Positions 15,945 to 23,418 of a stretch of 29,085 bases of DNA are shown here, piece after piece. Where the stretch lies: contig JAEXMB010000019.1 in assembly GCA_023444705.1 (NCBI GenBank), forward strand, positions 1 through 29,085, read 5' to 3'. Numbering within the stretch: the first letter of the stretch is position 1; every line of letters starts with the position of its first letter. This DNA is from Pseudomonadota bacterium (lineage in GTDB: Bacteria; Pseudomonadota; Alphaproteobacteria; Micavibrionales; UBA2020). The notes beneath the pieces are model-generated. The model worked only from the letters and a program-made list of their open reading frames with translations, was not told where the DNA came from and did not search any database. A program made the position numbers and the translations under genes.

Positions 15945-16838
15945 TTAGAAAATGCGGCCCAGTGTCTTGTCGTAGAACGTGGGGTCTTGCTTGGGTGGCG
16001 GCTCCGTCGCGTTGGGCGCGCCGCCAAACAGCTTGTAGCTGTCCTTGTACCAGCTGGAGTTGGGATAGTTATAGCCCAGTACGGCAGCGGTCTTGCGCGC
16101 CTCGTCGGTGATGCCAAGCGCAAGGTAGGCTTCGGTCATGCGGTGCAGCGCTTCGGGTACGTGGGTGGTCGTCTGGTATTCGGTGACGACTTTTTGAAAG
16201 CGGTTGATTGCGGCCTGATATTTCTTGCGGAACAGGTAATAGCGGCCGATTTCCATTTCCTTGCCCGCAAGGTGGTCCATCGTCAGGTCGATCTTCAGCG
16301 ATGCGTCCTTGGCGTATTTGCTTTCGGGGAAGCGGTTGACGACCTGGCGCAGGTTTTCAAGCGCCATCTGCGTCATGCGCTGGTCGCGGCGCACGTCGGT
16401 GATCTGTTCGTAATAGCACAGCGCCTTGAGGTACCACGCATAGGCGATGTTCTCGTCCGATGGGTGCAGTTCGATGAAACGGTCCAGCGCCAGAATGGCG
16501 TCGTCATAGCGCAGTTTTTTGTAATAGGCGTAGCCCGCCATCATCTGCGCCTTGGTCGCCCATTGCGAATAGGGGTATTCGCGGTCCACATCTTCGAACC
16601 CGCGCGCGGCTTCGGTGTAAAGGCCCTTGTCGAGGTTGCTGGCGGCCTTGTTATAAAGCTCGTCAACCGGCTTTTGCTTGGCGGCGGTTTCGGCGGCCTG
16701 CTCGTTGATTTCTTCGGCGGTGGCGGTGCTTGGCTGGGGCTTGTCCTTGCTGCTGCATGCGCTCAGCGACAGAACTGCGGCGACGACGAGTGCTACGGGC
16801 ACAAGAGCAAAAACAGGGCGGCGGGCGGACATGGACAT
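15945..16838 (-). CDS. bamD: Outer membrane assembly lipoprotein BamD (ComL)
   Basis: A 297-residue lipoprotein. ATG 16838 or, two codons on, ATG 16832 fits the signal sequence: basic MSMSARRP, hydrophobic core VFALVPVALVVAAVLSL, lipobox LSAC with the lipidated Cys. Then a Thr/Glu/Gln-rich linker and five TPR-like repeats of the BamD/YfiO family (YNKAASNLDKGLYTEAARGF, DREYPYSQWATKAQMMAGYA, VVNRFPESKYAKDA, LGYNYPNSSWYKDSYKL). BamD works with BamA to fold outer-membrane beta-barrel proteins. The C-terminus PTFYDKTLGRIF is a Phe-ending tail. It precedes recN by 19 bases. A weak promoter is possible in the 125-base gap behind lpxC. Confidence 0.94.
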   Translation of the reverse strand: MSMSARRPVFALVPVALVVAAVLSLSACSSKDKPQPSTATAEEINEQAAETAAKQKPVDELYNKAASNLDKGLYTEAARGFEDVDREYPYSQWATKAQMMAGYAYYKKLRYDDAILALDRFIELHPSDENIAYAWYLKALCYYEQITDVRRDQRMTQMALENLRQVVNRFPESKYAKDASLKIDLTMDHLAGKEMEIGRYYLFRKKYQAAINRFQKVVTEYQTTTHVPEALHRMTEAYLALGITDEARKTAAVLGYNYPNSSWYKDSYKLFGGAPNATEPPPKQDPTFYDKTLGRIF

Positions 16839-16880
16839 CGTTGGGCAACCGTCAGTGAAAACAAAAGGGAAACACTGTCC

Positions 16881-16910
16881 TGTATAGCACGAAAAAACGC
16901 ATGCCAGCAA
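16881..16910 (-). promoter_or_regulatory. Candidate promoter for bamD-recN-ligA
   Basis: On the minus strand, TTGCTG (16905-16910) and TATACA (16881-16886) are 18 bases apart, about 43 bases before the bamD ATG. A near-perfect TTGACA lies a little further upstream but has no -10 at normal spacing. No terminator hairpin is visible between lpxC and bamD, so read-through from lpxC is also likely. Confidence 0.3.
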
Positions 16911-16963
16911 GCAAGCGCGCATGTCAAAGCCACGTTGAAAGGGCAGTTTTTCAGGGGGTTAGA

Positions 16964-17917
16964 TCAGGCCGTGACGAGGGCGCCGGCAAAGCCGCGGCTG
17001 TCTTGCGCGCTGGCGCTGCGGCGTGGTGCGGCAACACGCACGGGCGGGGCCATTTCAACCACCACATAGCTGGCAGGATTGGCGAACAGCGCATGCAGGA
17101 TGCGGTTGTTCATGGCGTGACCGGCCTTGACGCCGTGGTAATGCGCCACAACAGGCATCCCCGCCAGGCCAATGTCGCCGATGGCGTCGAGGATTTTATG
17201 ACGCACGAATTCGGTCGGGCTGCGCAGGCCGCCCGGGTTCATGACGGTATCGCCGTCGATCACGATGGCGTTGTCAAGAGAACCGCCGCGGCCAAGACCG
17301 GCGGCGCGCAGGGCCTCGACCTCGTGCAGGAAGCCAAAGGTGCGGGCAAATGAAATATCGCTGCGGTAATCGCTTTCCTTGACCGTATGGGTAAAGGTCT
17401 GGCGGCCGATGACAGGGCTGTCAAACGTGATGTCAAAGCTGTAGGCCGTGTCGTCGGCGGGCATCAAAGTGACGGTTTTATCGCCATCCGTAAGGGTAAC
17501 GGGCGCGATGATGCGGATCACCTTGCGCGCAACGCTCTGGCTTTGGCGGCCAACGCTGTCGATCGCGTCGACGAAGGGCGCGGCAGAGCCATCCATGATG
17601 GGCACTTCGGGGCCGTCGATGGTGATGTCGGCGTTGTCGATGCCAAGCGCGATCAGCGCCGACATGACGTGTTCGATGGTCGCAACCGACGCGCCTGCCG
17701 CGTTTTTGATGACGGTGCAAAGGCGCGTGTCGGTGACCAGATCCCAGCGCGCGGGAATACGGTTGTCGCGGTCAAGAATGTCGCTGCGGATAAACGTGAT
17801 GCCGCTGTTGGCAGGCGCTGGCTTGATGGTCAGGCAGGCGGGTGCCCCCGAATGCACGCCGACGCCACACACGGTGACGGCTTTGCTGACGGTATGCTGC
17901 AGGTGCGATGCGGGCAT
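16964..17917 (-). CDS. lpxC: UDP-3-O-acyl-N-acetylglucosamine deacetylase LpxC
   Basis: A 317-residue protein of usual length. It has the duplicated LpxC fold: GVGVHSGAPACLTIKPA (18-34), the motif IEHVMSAL (Glu82, zinc ligand His83), PIMDGSAAPFVDAI, then in domain II FARTFGFLHEVEALRAAGLG, RHKILDAIGDIGL (zinc ligands His240 and Asp244) and GHAMNN (catalytic His267). LpxC makes the committed step of lipid A synthesis. The start is ATG 17917; the ribosome site is weak. It normally follows ftsZ directly in this class, but here a plus-strand gene and a bidirectional terminator separate it from ftsZ, so it must use its own promoter in the gap 17918-18198. The C-terminal tail beyond the catalytic core is about 25 residues. 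Confidence 0.95.
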   Translation of the reverse strand: MPASHLQHTVSKAVTVCGVGVHSGAPACLTIKPAPANSGITFIRSDILDRDNRIPARWDLVTDTRLCTVIKNAAGASVATIEHVMSALIALGIDNADITIDGPEVPIMDGSAAPFVDAIDSVGRQSQSVARKVIRIIAPVTLTDGDKTVTLMPADDTAYSFDITFDSPVIGRQTFTHTVKESDYRSDISFARTFGFLHEVEALRAAGLGRGGSLDNAIVIDGDTVMNPGGLRSPTEFVRHKILDAIGDIGLAGMPVVAHYHGVKAGHAMNNRILHALFANPASYVVVEMAPPVRVAAPRRSASAQDSRGFAGALVTA

Positions 17918-18198
17918 GTGCGAAACACTCGGCTGGAAACTTAAATGATTGATCGCGCACGGGTTTTGCGGCGATCCCTATCTTCACCCTATCAAGGGTA
18001 ATAAAATAATAAAAATCACACAGTATGTCAGAGTGTTACAACGGATAATCTATTGATTTTAATTGCTAAAACAGCCAATTGCCGACGGTCTTTTCAGGGG
18101 TAATTTAATTGACATAATCATAAAACGTGGTATTGTAGTGCCAGTTTCATATGTCCGGCTGCCGCCGCCTGCGGCGCCACCACAAAGAAAGAGCCCCG
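17918..18198. other. Divergent intergenic region before lpxC and the small Cys protein
   Basis: An A/T-rich gap of 281 bases between lpxC (-) and the small gene at 18199 (+). It carries a direct repeat CCCTATC at 17976-17982 and 17987-17993 (11-base period), overlapped by the inverted repeat ACCCT-ATCA-AGGGT (17986-17999). This lies about 60-80 bases before lpxC, where a regulator could bind. On the minus strand upstream of it, CTGACA with TATTTT 17 bases further on is a possible lpxC promoter. No gene is seen. Confidence 0.45.
18109..18136 (+). promoter_or_regulatory. Sigma-70-like promoter for the small gene at 18199
   Basis: A perfect -35 TTGACA (18109-18114) and a -10 TATTGT (18131-18136) are separated by 16 bases, predicting a start near 18143 and a leader of about 55 bases. 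This is the best -35/-10 pair I see in the window. Confidence 0.65.
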
Positions 18199-18450
18199 AT
18201 GACACAGACCGTATTGATCGACCTTGGCAGCGAATTCGCCGCACAGGCCCGCAAAGGCGAAGCCGCCGCATTGACCGACATCGCCAAAGCCAACGCGCTT
18301 GAAATGGGATTGTTGTGCCCCAAGCGTGACAACTGCTCCACCGTTTATATGGCGGGCGCCAATGCCTGCGCGCCGGATGTCATCGAGCAATTGCGCGCTG
18401 TTGCGGGCGTGACAGTCGTCACGCCGTTGCCGCACCGCCGCGCGCGCTAA
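18199..18450 (+). CDS. Small Cys-containing protein of unknown function between ftsZ and lpxC
   Basis: An 83-residue protein from ATG 18199; an in-frame ATG at 18151 would add a 16-residue Arg-rich leader and is less likely. It starts with an acidic/Ala-rich helix (TQTVLIDLGSEFAAQARKGE), then ANALEMGLLCPKRDNCSTVY with a CPKRDNC pair, a third Cys in MAGANACAPD, and a basic tail PHRRAR. The Cys spacing (5 residues between the first two) could bind a metal or form a disulfide, but I do not recognise the family. It has its own good promoter at 18109-18136 and a perfect hairpin terminator at 18507-18539, so it is a complete single-gene unit placed against the direction of the dcw cluster. Confidence 0.65.
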   Translation: MTQTVLIDLGSEFAAQARKGEAAALTDIAKANALEMGLLCPKRDNCSTVYMAGANACAPDVIEQLRAVAGVTVVTPLPHRRAR

Positions 18451-18506
18451 GACCGCCAGAAAGATAGACCGCCGGTTCTGATGCGCGCGGTTTCAAACGG
18501 ATAAAG

Positions 18507-18539
18507 AAAAACCCCCGATCACACGATCGGGGGTTTTTT
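18507..18539. terminator. Bidirectional intrinsic terminator between the small gene and ftsZ
   Basis: A perfect 10-bp stem, ACCCCCGATC (18511-18520) against GATCGGGGGT (18525-18534), with loop ACAC. Five A's come before (18507-18511) and six T's after (18534-18539), so it can stop both converging transcripts. It means the ftsQ-ftsA-ftsZ message should end here and not run into lpxC. Confidence 0.93.
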
Positions 18540-18560
18540 CATCGAAGTGCGGTGAACCGC

Positions 18561-20351
18561 TTAGTTCGCCTGACGGCGCAGGAAAGCGGGGATATCGAGT
18601 TCGTCTTCCTCGCTGGCGCTGACGTTGGTTTCAACGGTCAGGTGGCCGTGGGTTTCCTTGACGGCGGGGGCTGCGACCGGTGCTGCGGGTGCGGCAACAG
18701 CATCTTCCTTGCGGCCAAGCGTAAAGCGCTCGAACAGCGAGGGCGACTTTTTCGCTTTGGGTGCAACCGCAACAGGCTCGGCAACTTCAACCGCTTCGGG
18801 TGCGCCGAAGAGATCACCGCTGACAGCGGGTGCCGCGGCGTGGCTTGCACGCGGGTCAACCGGCTGGGGCGGGATGAAGCTGTCACCCTGACGGGTGGCG
18901 CGCGGCTGGGCCGACACGCCGCTCATGCGGGCTTCGCGTTGCGGTGCCACAGGGCGCTGGTAGCTTTGCGCCTGTGCGGGTGCATCCGCCCAGGGGTCGA
19001 CGGCGACTTCAGCGTCTTCGACCTTGCGTGCGGTTGCGGCAGACGATGCCGCGACACCTTGCGCAAAACCTTGCGCGGGTGCTGCGGGCTGTTCGTTCCA
19101 GCCTGCATCAGCGGCAACGGGGGCAGCTTGCTGTGCCACGGGTTGTTGCTGGGTACGCATGGTGGGAACGATCGAAGCGGGGATGCCGCCTGCAACAGCA
19201 GCGGCCACGTGCGCTGCGGGTTGTGCCGCATATGCCGTGTTGCCGTGCGCGTTGTAGGCGCTGGTCGCGCGGGTCGTGCCGGTGGCAGGGCGGGTTTGCA
19301 CGCGCGGCTGCTGTTGGCCGTAACCTTGCTGGTTGAACGACTGCTGGCCATAGGCGCCGCTGAGGTGCGGTGCGCGCAGGCTTTCGGCCGCTTCGATACC
19401 GGTTGCGACAACCGATACGCGCATCTGGCCCTGCAGGGTCTGGTCGAATGTCGAACCGAAGATGATGTTCGCATCGGGATCGACTTCCTCGCGGATGCGG
19501 TTCATCGCCTCGTCGACTTCGAACAGGGTCATGTCAAGACCGCCCATGATGTTGACGAGAACGCCGCGTGCGCCCTTCATCGACACATCGTCGAGCAGCG
19601 GGTTGGAGATAGCGGCTTCGGCGGCTTCGACCGCGCGGCGCTCGCCCATCGCTTCGCCGGTACCCATCATCGCCTTGCCCATTTCGGCCATAACGGCACG
19701 AACGTCGGCGAAGTCGAGGTTGATGAGGCCAGGCATGACCATCAGGTCGGTCACGCCGCGAACGCCCGATTGCAGGACTTCGTCCGCCATGCGGAACGCG
19801 TCGGCAAACGTGGTCTTTTCGTTGGCGATGCGGAACAGGTTCTGGTTGGGAATAATGATCAGCGTATCAACATGCTTTTGCAGCTCGGCGATGCCGGCTT
19901 CTGCAAGCTTCATGCGGTGCGTGCCTTCGAAGTGGAAAGGCTTGGTGACAACGCCGATGGTCAGGATGCCTGCCTCGCGTGCCGCTTGCGCGATCACGGG
20001 GGCTGCGCCGGTACCGGTGCCGCCGCCCATGCCGCAGGTCACGAACACCATGTTCGAACCGTCCAGCACGTTGAGGATTTCGTCGATGCTTTCTTCAGCA
20101 GCGGCACGGCCCACTTCGGGGTTCGCGCCCGCACCAAGGCCGCGGGTGACGTTGGCGCCCAGCTGGATCTTGTGATGCGCTTCGTTGCCTTCGATGGCTT
20201 GCGCATCGGTGTTGCAGACCAGGAATTCGCAACCTTCAAGGTTGGACTGGATCATGTTGTTGACGGCGTTGCCGCCTGCACCGCCAACACCGACAACGGT
20301 GATTTTCGGCTTCAGGCGATTGGACTGTGATTGCATTCTGATGTTGATCAT
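18561..20351 (-). CDS. ftsZ: Cell division protein FtsZ
   Basis: A 596-residue protein. The GTPase part (about 14-322) has PKITVVGVGGAGGNAVNNM (15-33), the tubulin signature GMGGGTGTGAAP (107-118), and the T7 loop NLDFADVRAVM (211-221) with the catalytic Asp. A long low-complexity linker rich in Gln, Ala, Pro and Val (about 325-580) follows, then the conserved C-terminal peptide DELDIPAFLRRQAN, the docking site for FtsA and other partners. FtsZ polymers form the Z ring. The start is ATG 20351; GGAGGA (20366-20371) lies 14 bases upstream, a little far, and ATG 20336 (MQSQSN) is an alternative. A 183-base gap separates it from ftsA, so an own promoter is likely. Confidence 0.97.
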   Translation of the reverse strand: MINIRMQSQSNRLKPKITVVGVGGAGGNAVNNMIQSNLEGCEFLVCNTDAQAIEGNEAHHKIQLGANVTRGLGAGANPEVGRAAAEESIDEILNVLDGSNMVFVTCGMGGGTGTGAAPVIAQAAREAGILTIGVVTKPFHFEGTHRMKLAEAGIAELQKHVDTLIIIPNQNLFRIANEKTTFADAFRMADEVLQSGVRGVTDLMVMPGLINLDFADVRAVMAEMGKAMMGTGEAMGERRAVEAAEAAISNPLLDDVSMKGARGVLVNIMGGLDMTLFEVDEAMNRIREEVDPDANIIFGSTFDQTLQGQMRVSVVATGIEAAESLRAPHLSGAYGQQSFNQQGYGQQQPRVQTRPATGTTRATSAYNAHGNTAYAAQPAAHVAAAVAGGIPASIVPTMRTQQQPVAQQAAPVAADAGWNEQPAAPAQGFAQGVAASSAATARKVEDAEVAVDPWADAPAQAQSYQRPVAPQREARMSGVSAQPRATRQGDSFIPPQPVDPRASHAAAPAVSGDLFGAPEAVEVAEPVAVAPKAKKSPSLFERFTLGRKEDAVAAPAAPVAAPAVKETHGHLTVETNVSASEEDELDIPAFLRRQAN

Positions 20352-20534
20352 GGGGGTTATTTTTATCCTCCGCTGCTTCGATGATGGAGTGATTCTATAG
20401 AAGGCCTGCGTGCCTTTCCAGAGTCGAAATGCGTTTCATGACGCTTTTTTTGGCCCTAAGACATTGGTATTTAAGCACAATTTTGGCCTGTTTGGCGGGC
20501 GGCAAGCAGATAAAAATCGTGCAAGTTGAATCGT
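20352..20534. other. ftsA-ftsZ intergenic region with three GANTC sites
   Basis: This gap of 183 bases carries three GANTC sequences (GATTC 20391-20395, GAGTC 20421-20425, GAATC 20528-20532), the recognition sequence of the alphaproteobacterial methylase CcrM, and the GGAGGA ribosome site of ftsZ. On the minus strand TATAGA/TAGAAT around 20395-20402 could be a -10, without a good -35. No gene or terminator is seen. Confidence 0.4.
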
Positions 20535-22130
20535 TTACCAGTTCTCCTTCAACCAGTGCGTGACCTTGCCGAGCATTTGCACGCCCTTGACGTTTTCAAG
20601 CCTGGCCAGCGAAGGCATCGTAAACGGCAGACGGAAATGCATCGCCATGCCAAGCGACGCATCGCGGCGCTCGGGGATTTCATCGCTGTGCTGTGCGGCG
20701 TAAAGCAGCAAGCCCGCAGCGGTGGTGAATGCGGGACCGCCTGTCGCCTCAGCAAGGCCGCGCACATGTTGCGGGCGGCCAAGGCGCACTTGCTTGTCGA
20801 GGATAAGCTGCGCGATGTCGCACAGTCCGGCGAGTTGCGAAGCACCCCCCGTCAGCACAACGCGGCGGCCTGCCAGGTGATAGAAGCCGCTGTCGACCAG
20901 CTTGGCGCGCACGAGTTCGAATGTTTCCTCGATGCGCGGCTGGATGATGCCGGTGAGCAGCGAGCGCGGCACGTAGTTGGGCTGTGCATGTTCTTCTTCG
21001 CCTACGGGCGGCACGTCGATCATGGTGTGATCGTCGGGGCTGGTGGCAATCGCGCTGCCATATAATGTTTTGATGCGCTCCGCATCGGCCAGCGACGTGG
21101 TCAGGCCGCGCGCGATGTCGGAGGTGACATGATTGCCGCCGACGGGAATGGCGGCGGTAAAGACCAGCTTGCCTTCGATGAAGACGGCGATGGATGTCGT
21201 GCCACCGCCCATGTCGATGACGGTGCAGCCAAGCGTGCGCTCGTCGTCCACCAGCGATGCAAGCCCTGCCGCATAGGCGCCCGCGCAATAGGCGTCGATC
21301 TCAAGGCGGTTCTGGCTGGTGATGTGACCGATGTTGCGCAAGCTGGTCGACAGCGCGGTGATGGCGCAGGATTGCACGCCAAGGTTTTGCCCCGCCATGC
21401 CGCGCGGCTCGAGGATGCCGCGCTGGCGGTCGATGGTATAGCCCGTGGGGATGACGTGGATCAGCTGGTCGCGGCCCGCTACTGCCACCTGCTTGCTTTG
21501 CGCCAGTGCATGGCGGATGTCGCGGTCGGCGACTTCCGCACCTGCGATGCGCACTTCGGTTGATGCGCGGTGCGACAGGCAATGCACGCCAGGCACATTG
21601 ACGACGACGGATGAAATCGGCTGTCCCTGCAGGGGGCCGCGCGCCATCAGCTCCGCCGCTTCGACGGCGTGGGCGACGGCGGTTTCCGCCGCGCGCAGGT
21701 CGGTAACGGTACCGCCCTTGACGCCGCGCGAGGCCTGATGGCCGATACCGATAATGTCGATGCCGCCGTGGTTTTTGATCTCGGCAATAAAGCAGCATAT
21801 TTTGGAGGAGCCGATGTCGAGTGCGGCGACAATATTGCGCTCGCGCGGTGTTTCGCTTGGCGTGCGCGCCTTTTTGGCGGCCTTGGCGCTGGTGTGTTTG
21901 ACGATGATGGGGTCGCTGTCGCGCGGGGGCGTTGCGCGCTGGGCAACGGGTGATGCGACATCGCTGTCTTGGACATCGACATCAATCACGGGGCCGCGGT
22001 CATGCGGGGCTTTGCCCTGTGCATGGGCAAAGCTGGCGCGTGCCGCAAGGCCGCTTGACACAGGAAGGTCTGCTTCGCTGGCGGCACTGGTACGCTGCGG
22101 GGCGGCAAGTTCGCGGCTGTCTTTCTTCAT
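20535..22130 (-). CDS. ftsA: Cell division protein FtsA with long N-terminal extension
   Basis: A 531-residue protein. The actin-like core begins near residue 98: NIVAALDIGSSKICCFIAEI (phosphate 1), followed by subdomain 1C, VIDMGGGTTSIAVFIEGKL (phosphate 2) and VLTGGASQLAGL (adenosine region). It ends with the membrane-targeting amphipathic helix LGKVTHWLKENW. FtsA tethers FtsZ to the membrane and recruits later divisome proteins. The first 97 residues are Ala/Ser/Pro-rich, charged and probably disordered. FtsA is usually about 420 residues, so the size difference is this extension. No internal ATG lies before the core, and the frame has no stop, so the extension seems real. ftsQ lies 45 bases upstream. 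Confidence 0.95.
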   Translation of the reverse strand: MKKDSRELAAPQRTSAASEADLPVSSGLAARASFAHAQGKAPHDRGPVIDVDVQDSDVASPVAQRATPPRDSDPIIVKHTSAKAAKKARTPSETPRERNIVAALDIGSSKICCFIAEIKNHGGIDIIGIGHQASRGVKGGTVTDLRAAETAVAHAVEAAELMARGPLQGQPISSVVVNVPGVHCLSHRASTEVRIAGAEVADRDIRHALAQSKQVAVAGRDQLIHVIPTGYTIDRQRGILEPRGMAGQNLGVQSCAITALSTSLRNIGHITSQNRLEIDAYCAGAYAAGLASLVDDERTLGCTVIDMGGGTTSIAVFIEGKLVFTAAIPVGGNHVTSDIARGLTTSLADAERIKTLYGSAIATSPDDHTMIDVPPVGEEEHAQPNYVPRSLLTGIIQPRIEETFELVRAKLVDSGFYHLAGRRVVLTGGASQLAGLCDIAQLILDKQVRLGRPQHVRGLAEATGGPAFTTAAGLLLYAAQHSDEIPERRDASLGMAMHFRLPFTMPSLARLENVKGVQMLGKVTHWLKENW

Positions 22131-22175
22131 GATGTGCGTCTTTCGTTGTGATGTCTTTTTAATTTTTTTATGGCG

Positions 22176-23039
22176 TCAGATGTTTTTTTTAGTGGTGGTC
22201 GCGGTGGCGGAAGCCGACGCGGCGGATTTCGGTGTTACGGTCAGTTTTTCGGGCAGGCGCAGGTCGATGACCGCGATGTCTTTGTCAAGCAGGCCGTCTT
22301 CGCGCGCGCTGCGGATCAGGCGGCTGAGCGCAAGCTCGACGTTGTTTTCGGGCAGGCGGATGGTGATGCCGTTTTTCAGGCGCAGGTCCCAGCGGCGCTT
22401 GCCCACGCGGATGGCGCTGTTCATCATGTCGGCAAGGGCGGGTTCGGCCGTCATTAGGCGCACAAGTTCGTTGACGTGCGCGGGCGCGTCTTCTCCCACC
22501 ACCAGCGGCAGTTGCGCATAGGCATCAAGGTCATGGTCGCGGATGACCACGCCCTTGCTGTCGATCAGGCTGATTTTCTTTTTGTATTGCCACAGGGCGG
22601 CGGGCGCGCGCTCTTTCAGCGTGACGATGATCTTGTCGGGCAGGCGGCGGCTGACGCGCACTTCCTCGACCCAGCTGATCTGGTGCAACAGGTGCTGCGC
22701 GCCTTCAAGGTCGACGGCGAAGATCGGCGTGCCGGCACGGATGCCAAGGTGGCTGAGCAATTCATCCTCGCTGATTTCCTTGCGGCCCATGACGAGGATT
22801 TCATTGACGGCGAAGCCAAGCTTTACGCCGGTCTCTTGCGTTTTCGCCAGTGCTTGCGCACGCAGGTCGACGGCGGTGTGATGGCTGCTGGCAAGAAAGC
22901 CGATGGTGCCCACAATGGCAACGGCGGCGCTGATGACGGCACCGCGCTTGACCGTCTGCCAGCGCAAGCGGTCATGGCGGCGGGTACGTCCCGCACGACG
23001 CGATTTCTTGAGAAATCCGAACAAAGCCCCAGTCCCCAT
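22176..23039 (-). CDS. ftsQ: Cell division protein FtsQ
   Basis: A 287-residue bitopic membrane protein. A basic cytoplasmic stretch (KKSRRAGRTRRHDRLRW, residues 11-27) is followed by one membrane helix (about 33-52), a POTRA domain (about 75-145: FAVNEILVMGRKEISEDELL, FAVDLEGAQHLLHQISWVEE, VRVSRRLPDKIIVTLKERAP) and the FtsQ/DivIB beta domain (WDLRLKNGITIRLPE). The last 20 residues are Ser/Ala/Thr/Lys-rich. FtsQ links FtsB/FtsL to the ring. ATG 23039 is chosen; the ribosome site is weak. Usually ddl comes just before ftsQ; here a 379-base gap and a plus-strand gene lie between, so ftsQ must start from its own promoter. Confidence 0.93.
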   Translation of the reverse strand: MGTGALFGFLKKSRRAGRTRRHDRLRWQTVKRGAVISAAVAIVGTIGFLASSHHTAVDLRAQALAKTQETGVKLGFAVNEILVMGRKEISEDELLSHLGIRAGTPIFAVDLEGAQHLLHQISWVEEVRVSRRLPDKIIVTLKERAPAALWQYKKKISLIDSKGVVIRDHDLDAYAQLPLVVGEDAPAHVNELVRLMTAEPALADMMNSAIRVGKRRWDLRLKNGITIRLPENNVELALSRLIRSAREDGLLDKDIAVIDLRLPEKLTVTPKSAASASATATTTKKNI

Positions 23040-23193
23040 AAACCCGACAGAATCGGGTGCAGCTATTTTTTATAACCGTTGCCATGCGCGCTTTTTCATC
23101 GTTGCCGGCCCCTGATGCCGGTTATTATGAAATGTCTGGCCGCTTTCCTCCCCGAAAACGGCAAACAGCGCATCGCAGCGTCTATCCTAACAG

Positions 23194-23222
23194 TATTAAC
23201 TGATTTGGGGGGATTGATTCAA
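23194..23222 (-). promoter_or_regulatory. Candidate promoter for ftsQ
   Basis: On the minus strand TTGAAT (23217-23222) and TTAATA (23194-23199) are 17 bases apart, about 155 bases before the ftsQ ATG. Each hexamer matches sigma-70 consensus at four of six positions. A GANTC site overlaps the -35. Confidence 0.35.
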
Positions 23223-23341
23223 TTGGATTTATGCGCCGTGCTGGCGAATTTTCCACAGGGGTGCGCCGCGGGACTATACGTTGCCTATATAATAGTGTGA
23301 TCGCGCGCAATCGCGCTTGCGTAAGGGCTGCAAAAGAACTA

Positions 23342-23356
23342 TTAAGTTTCGCTTAA
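23342..23356. promoter_or_regulatory. CtrA-box consensus sequence (TTAA-N7-TTAA)
   Basis: The 15 bases TTAAGTTTCGCTTAA match the TTAA-N7-TTAA consensus of the alphaproteobacterial cell-cycle regulator CtrA exactly, and a C follows the second TTAA as in the fuller consensus. They also form a perfect TTAAG/CTTAA inverted repeat. The site lies at about -38 to -24 of a promoter with the -10 TATAAT at 23368-23373, the position used by CtrA-activated promoters. I found no second exact copy in the other gaps I scanned. Confidence 0.6.
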
Positions 23357-23367
23357 CGACTTTCCCA

Positions 23368-23373
23368 TATAAT
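23368..23373 (+). promoter_or_regulatory. -10 element of the CtrA-box promoter
   Basis: A perfect TATAAT 11 bases after the TTAA-N7-TTAA box. The predicted start near 23380 gives a leader of about 39 bases before ATG 23419. No sigma-70 -35 is seen at 16-18 bases, consistent with a promoter that depends on an activator. Confidence 0.5.
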
Positions 23374-23418
23374 CAAGGCGACATCGTGTCACTTGATAAC
23401 GACTCAGCCAGAACGACC

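Larger units (their letters stand above)
23040..23418. other. Regulatory-looking intergenic region between ftsQ and the inserted plus-strand gene
   Basis: A gap of 379 bases. It holds a TTAA-N7-TTAA element (23342-23356) with a TATAAT downstream (23368-23373), a second TATAAT at 23288-23293, a candidate minus-strand promoter (23194-23222), GANTC sites at 23050-23054 and 23216-23220 (a third, 23401-23405, is just before the gene), and a small inverted repeat CCGGC/GCCGG near 23105-23122. An open frame at 23079-23300 (+) has no family features and I do not call it a gene. Confidence 0.5.

Noticed and set aside
18552..20330. 592-residue plus-strand open frame opposite ftsZ
   Set aside because: Shadow of ftsZ; no recognisable domain and Gly/Arg/Cys-rich content.
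20472..20486. TTAA followed 7 bases later by TTTG upstream of ftsZ, a possible degenerate CtrA site
   Set aside because: The second half matches only two of four positions; too weak to list.
23079..23300. 73-residue plus-strand frame in the ddl-ftsQ gap
   Set aside because: No ribosome site, no family features, and it overlaps the candidate ftsQ promoter; composition is A/T-rich like a regulatory region.
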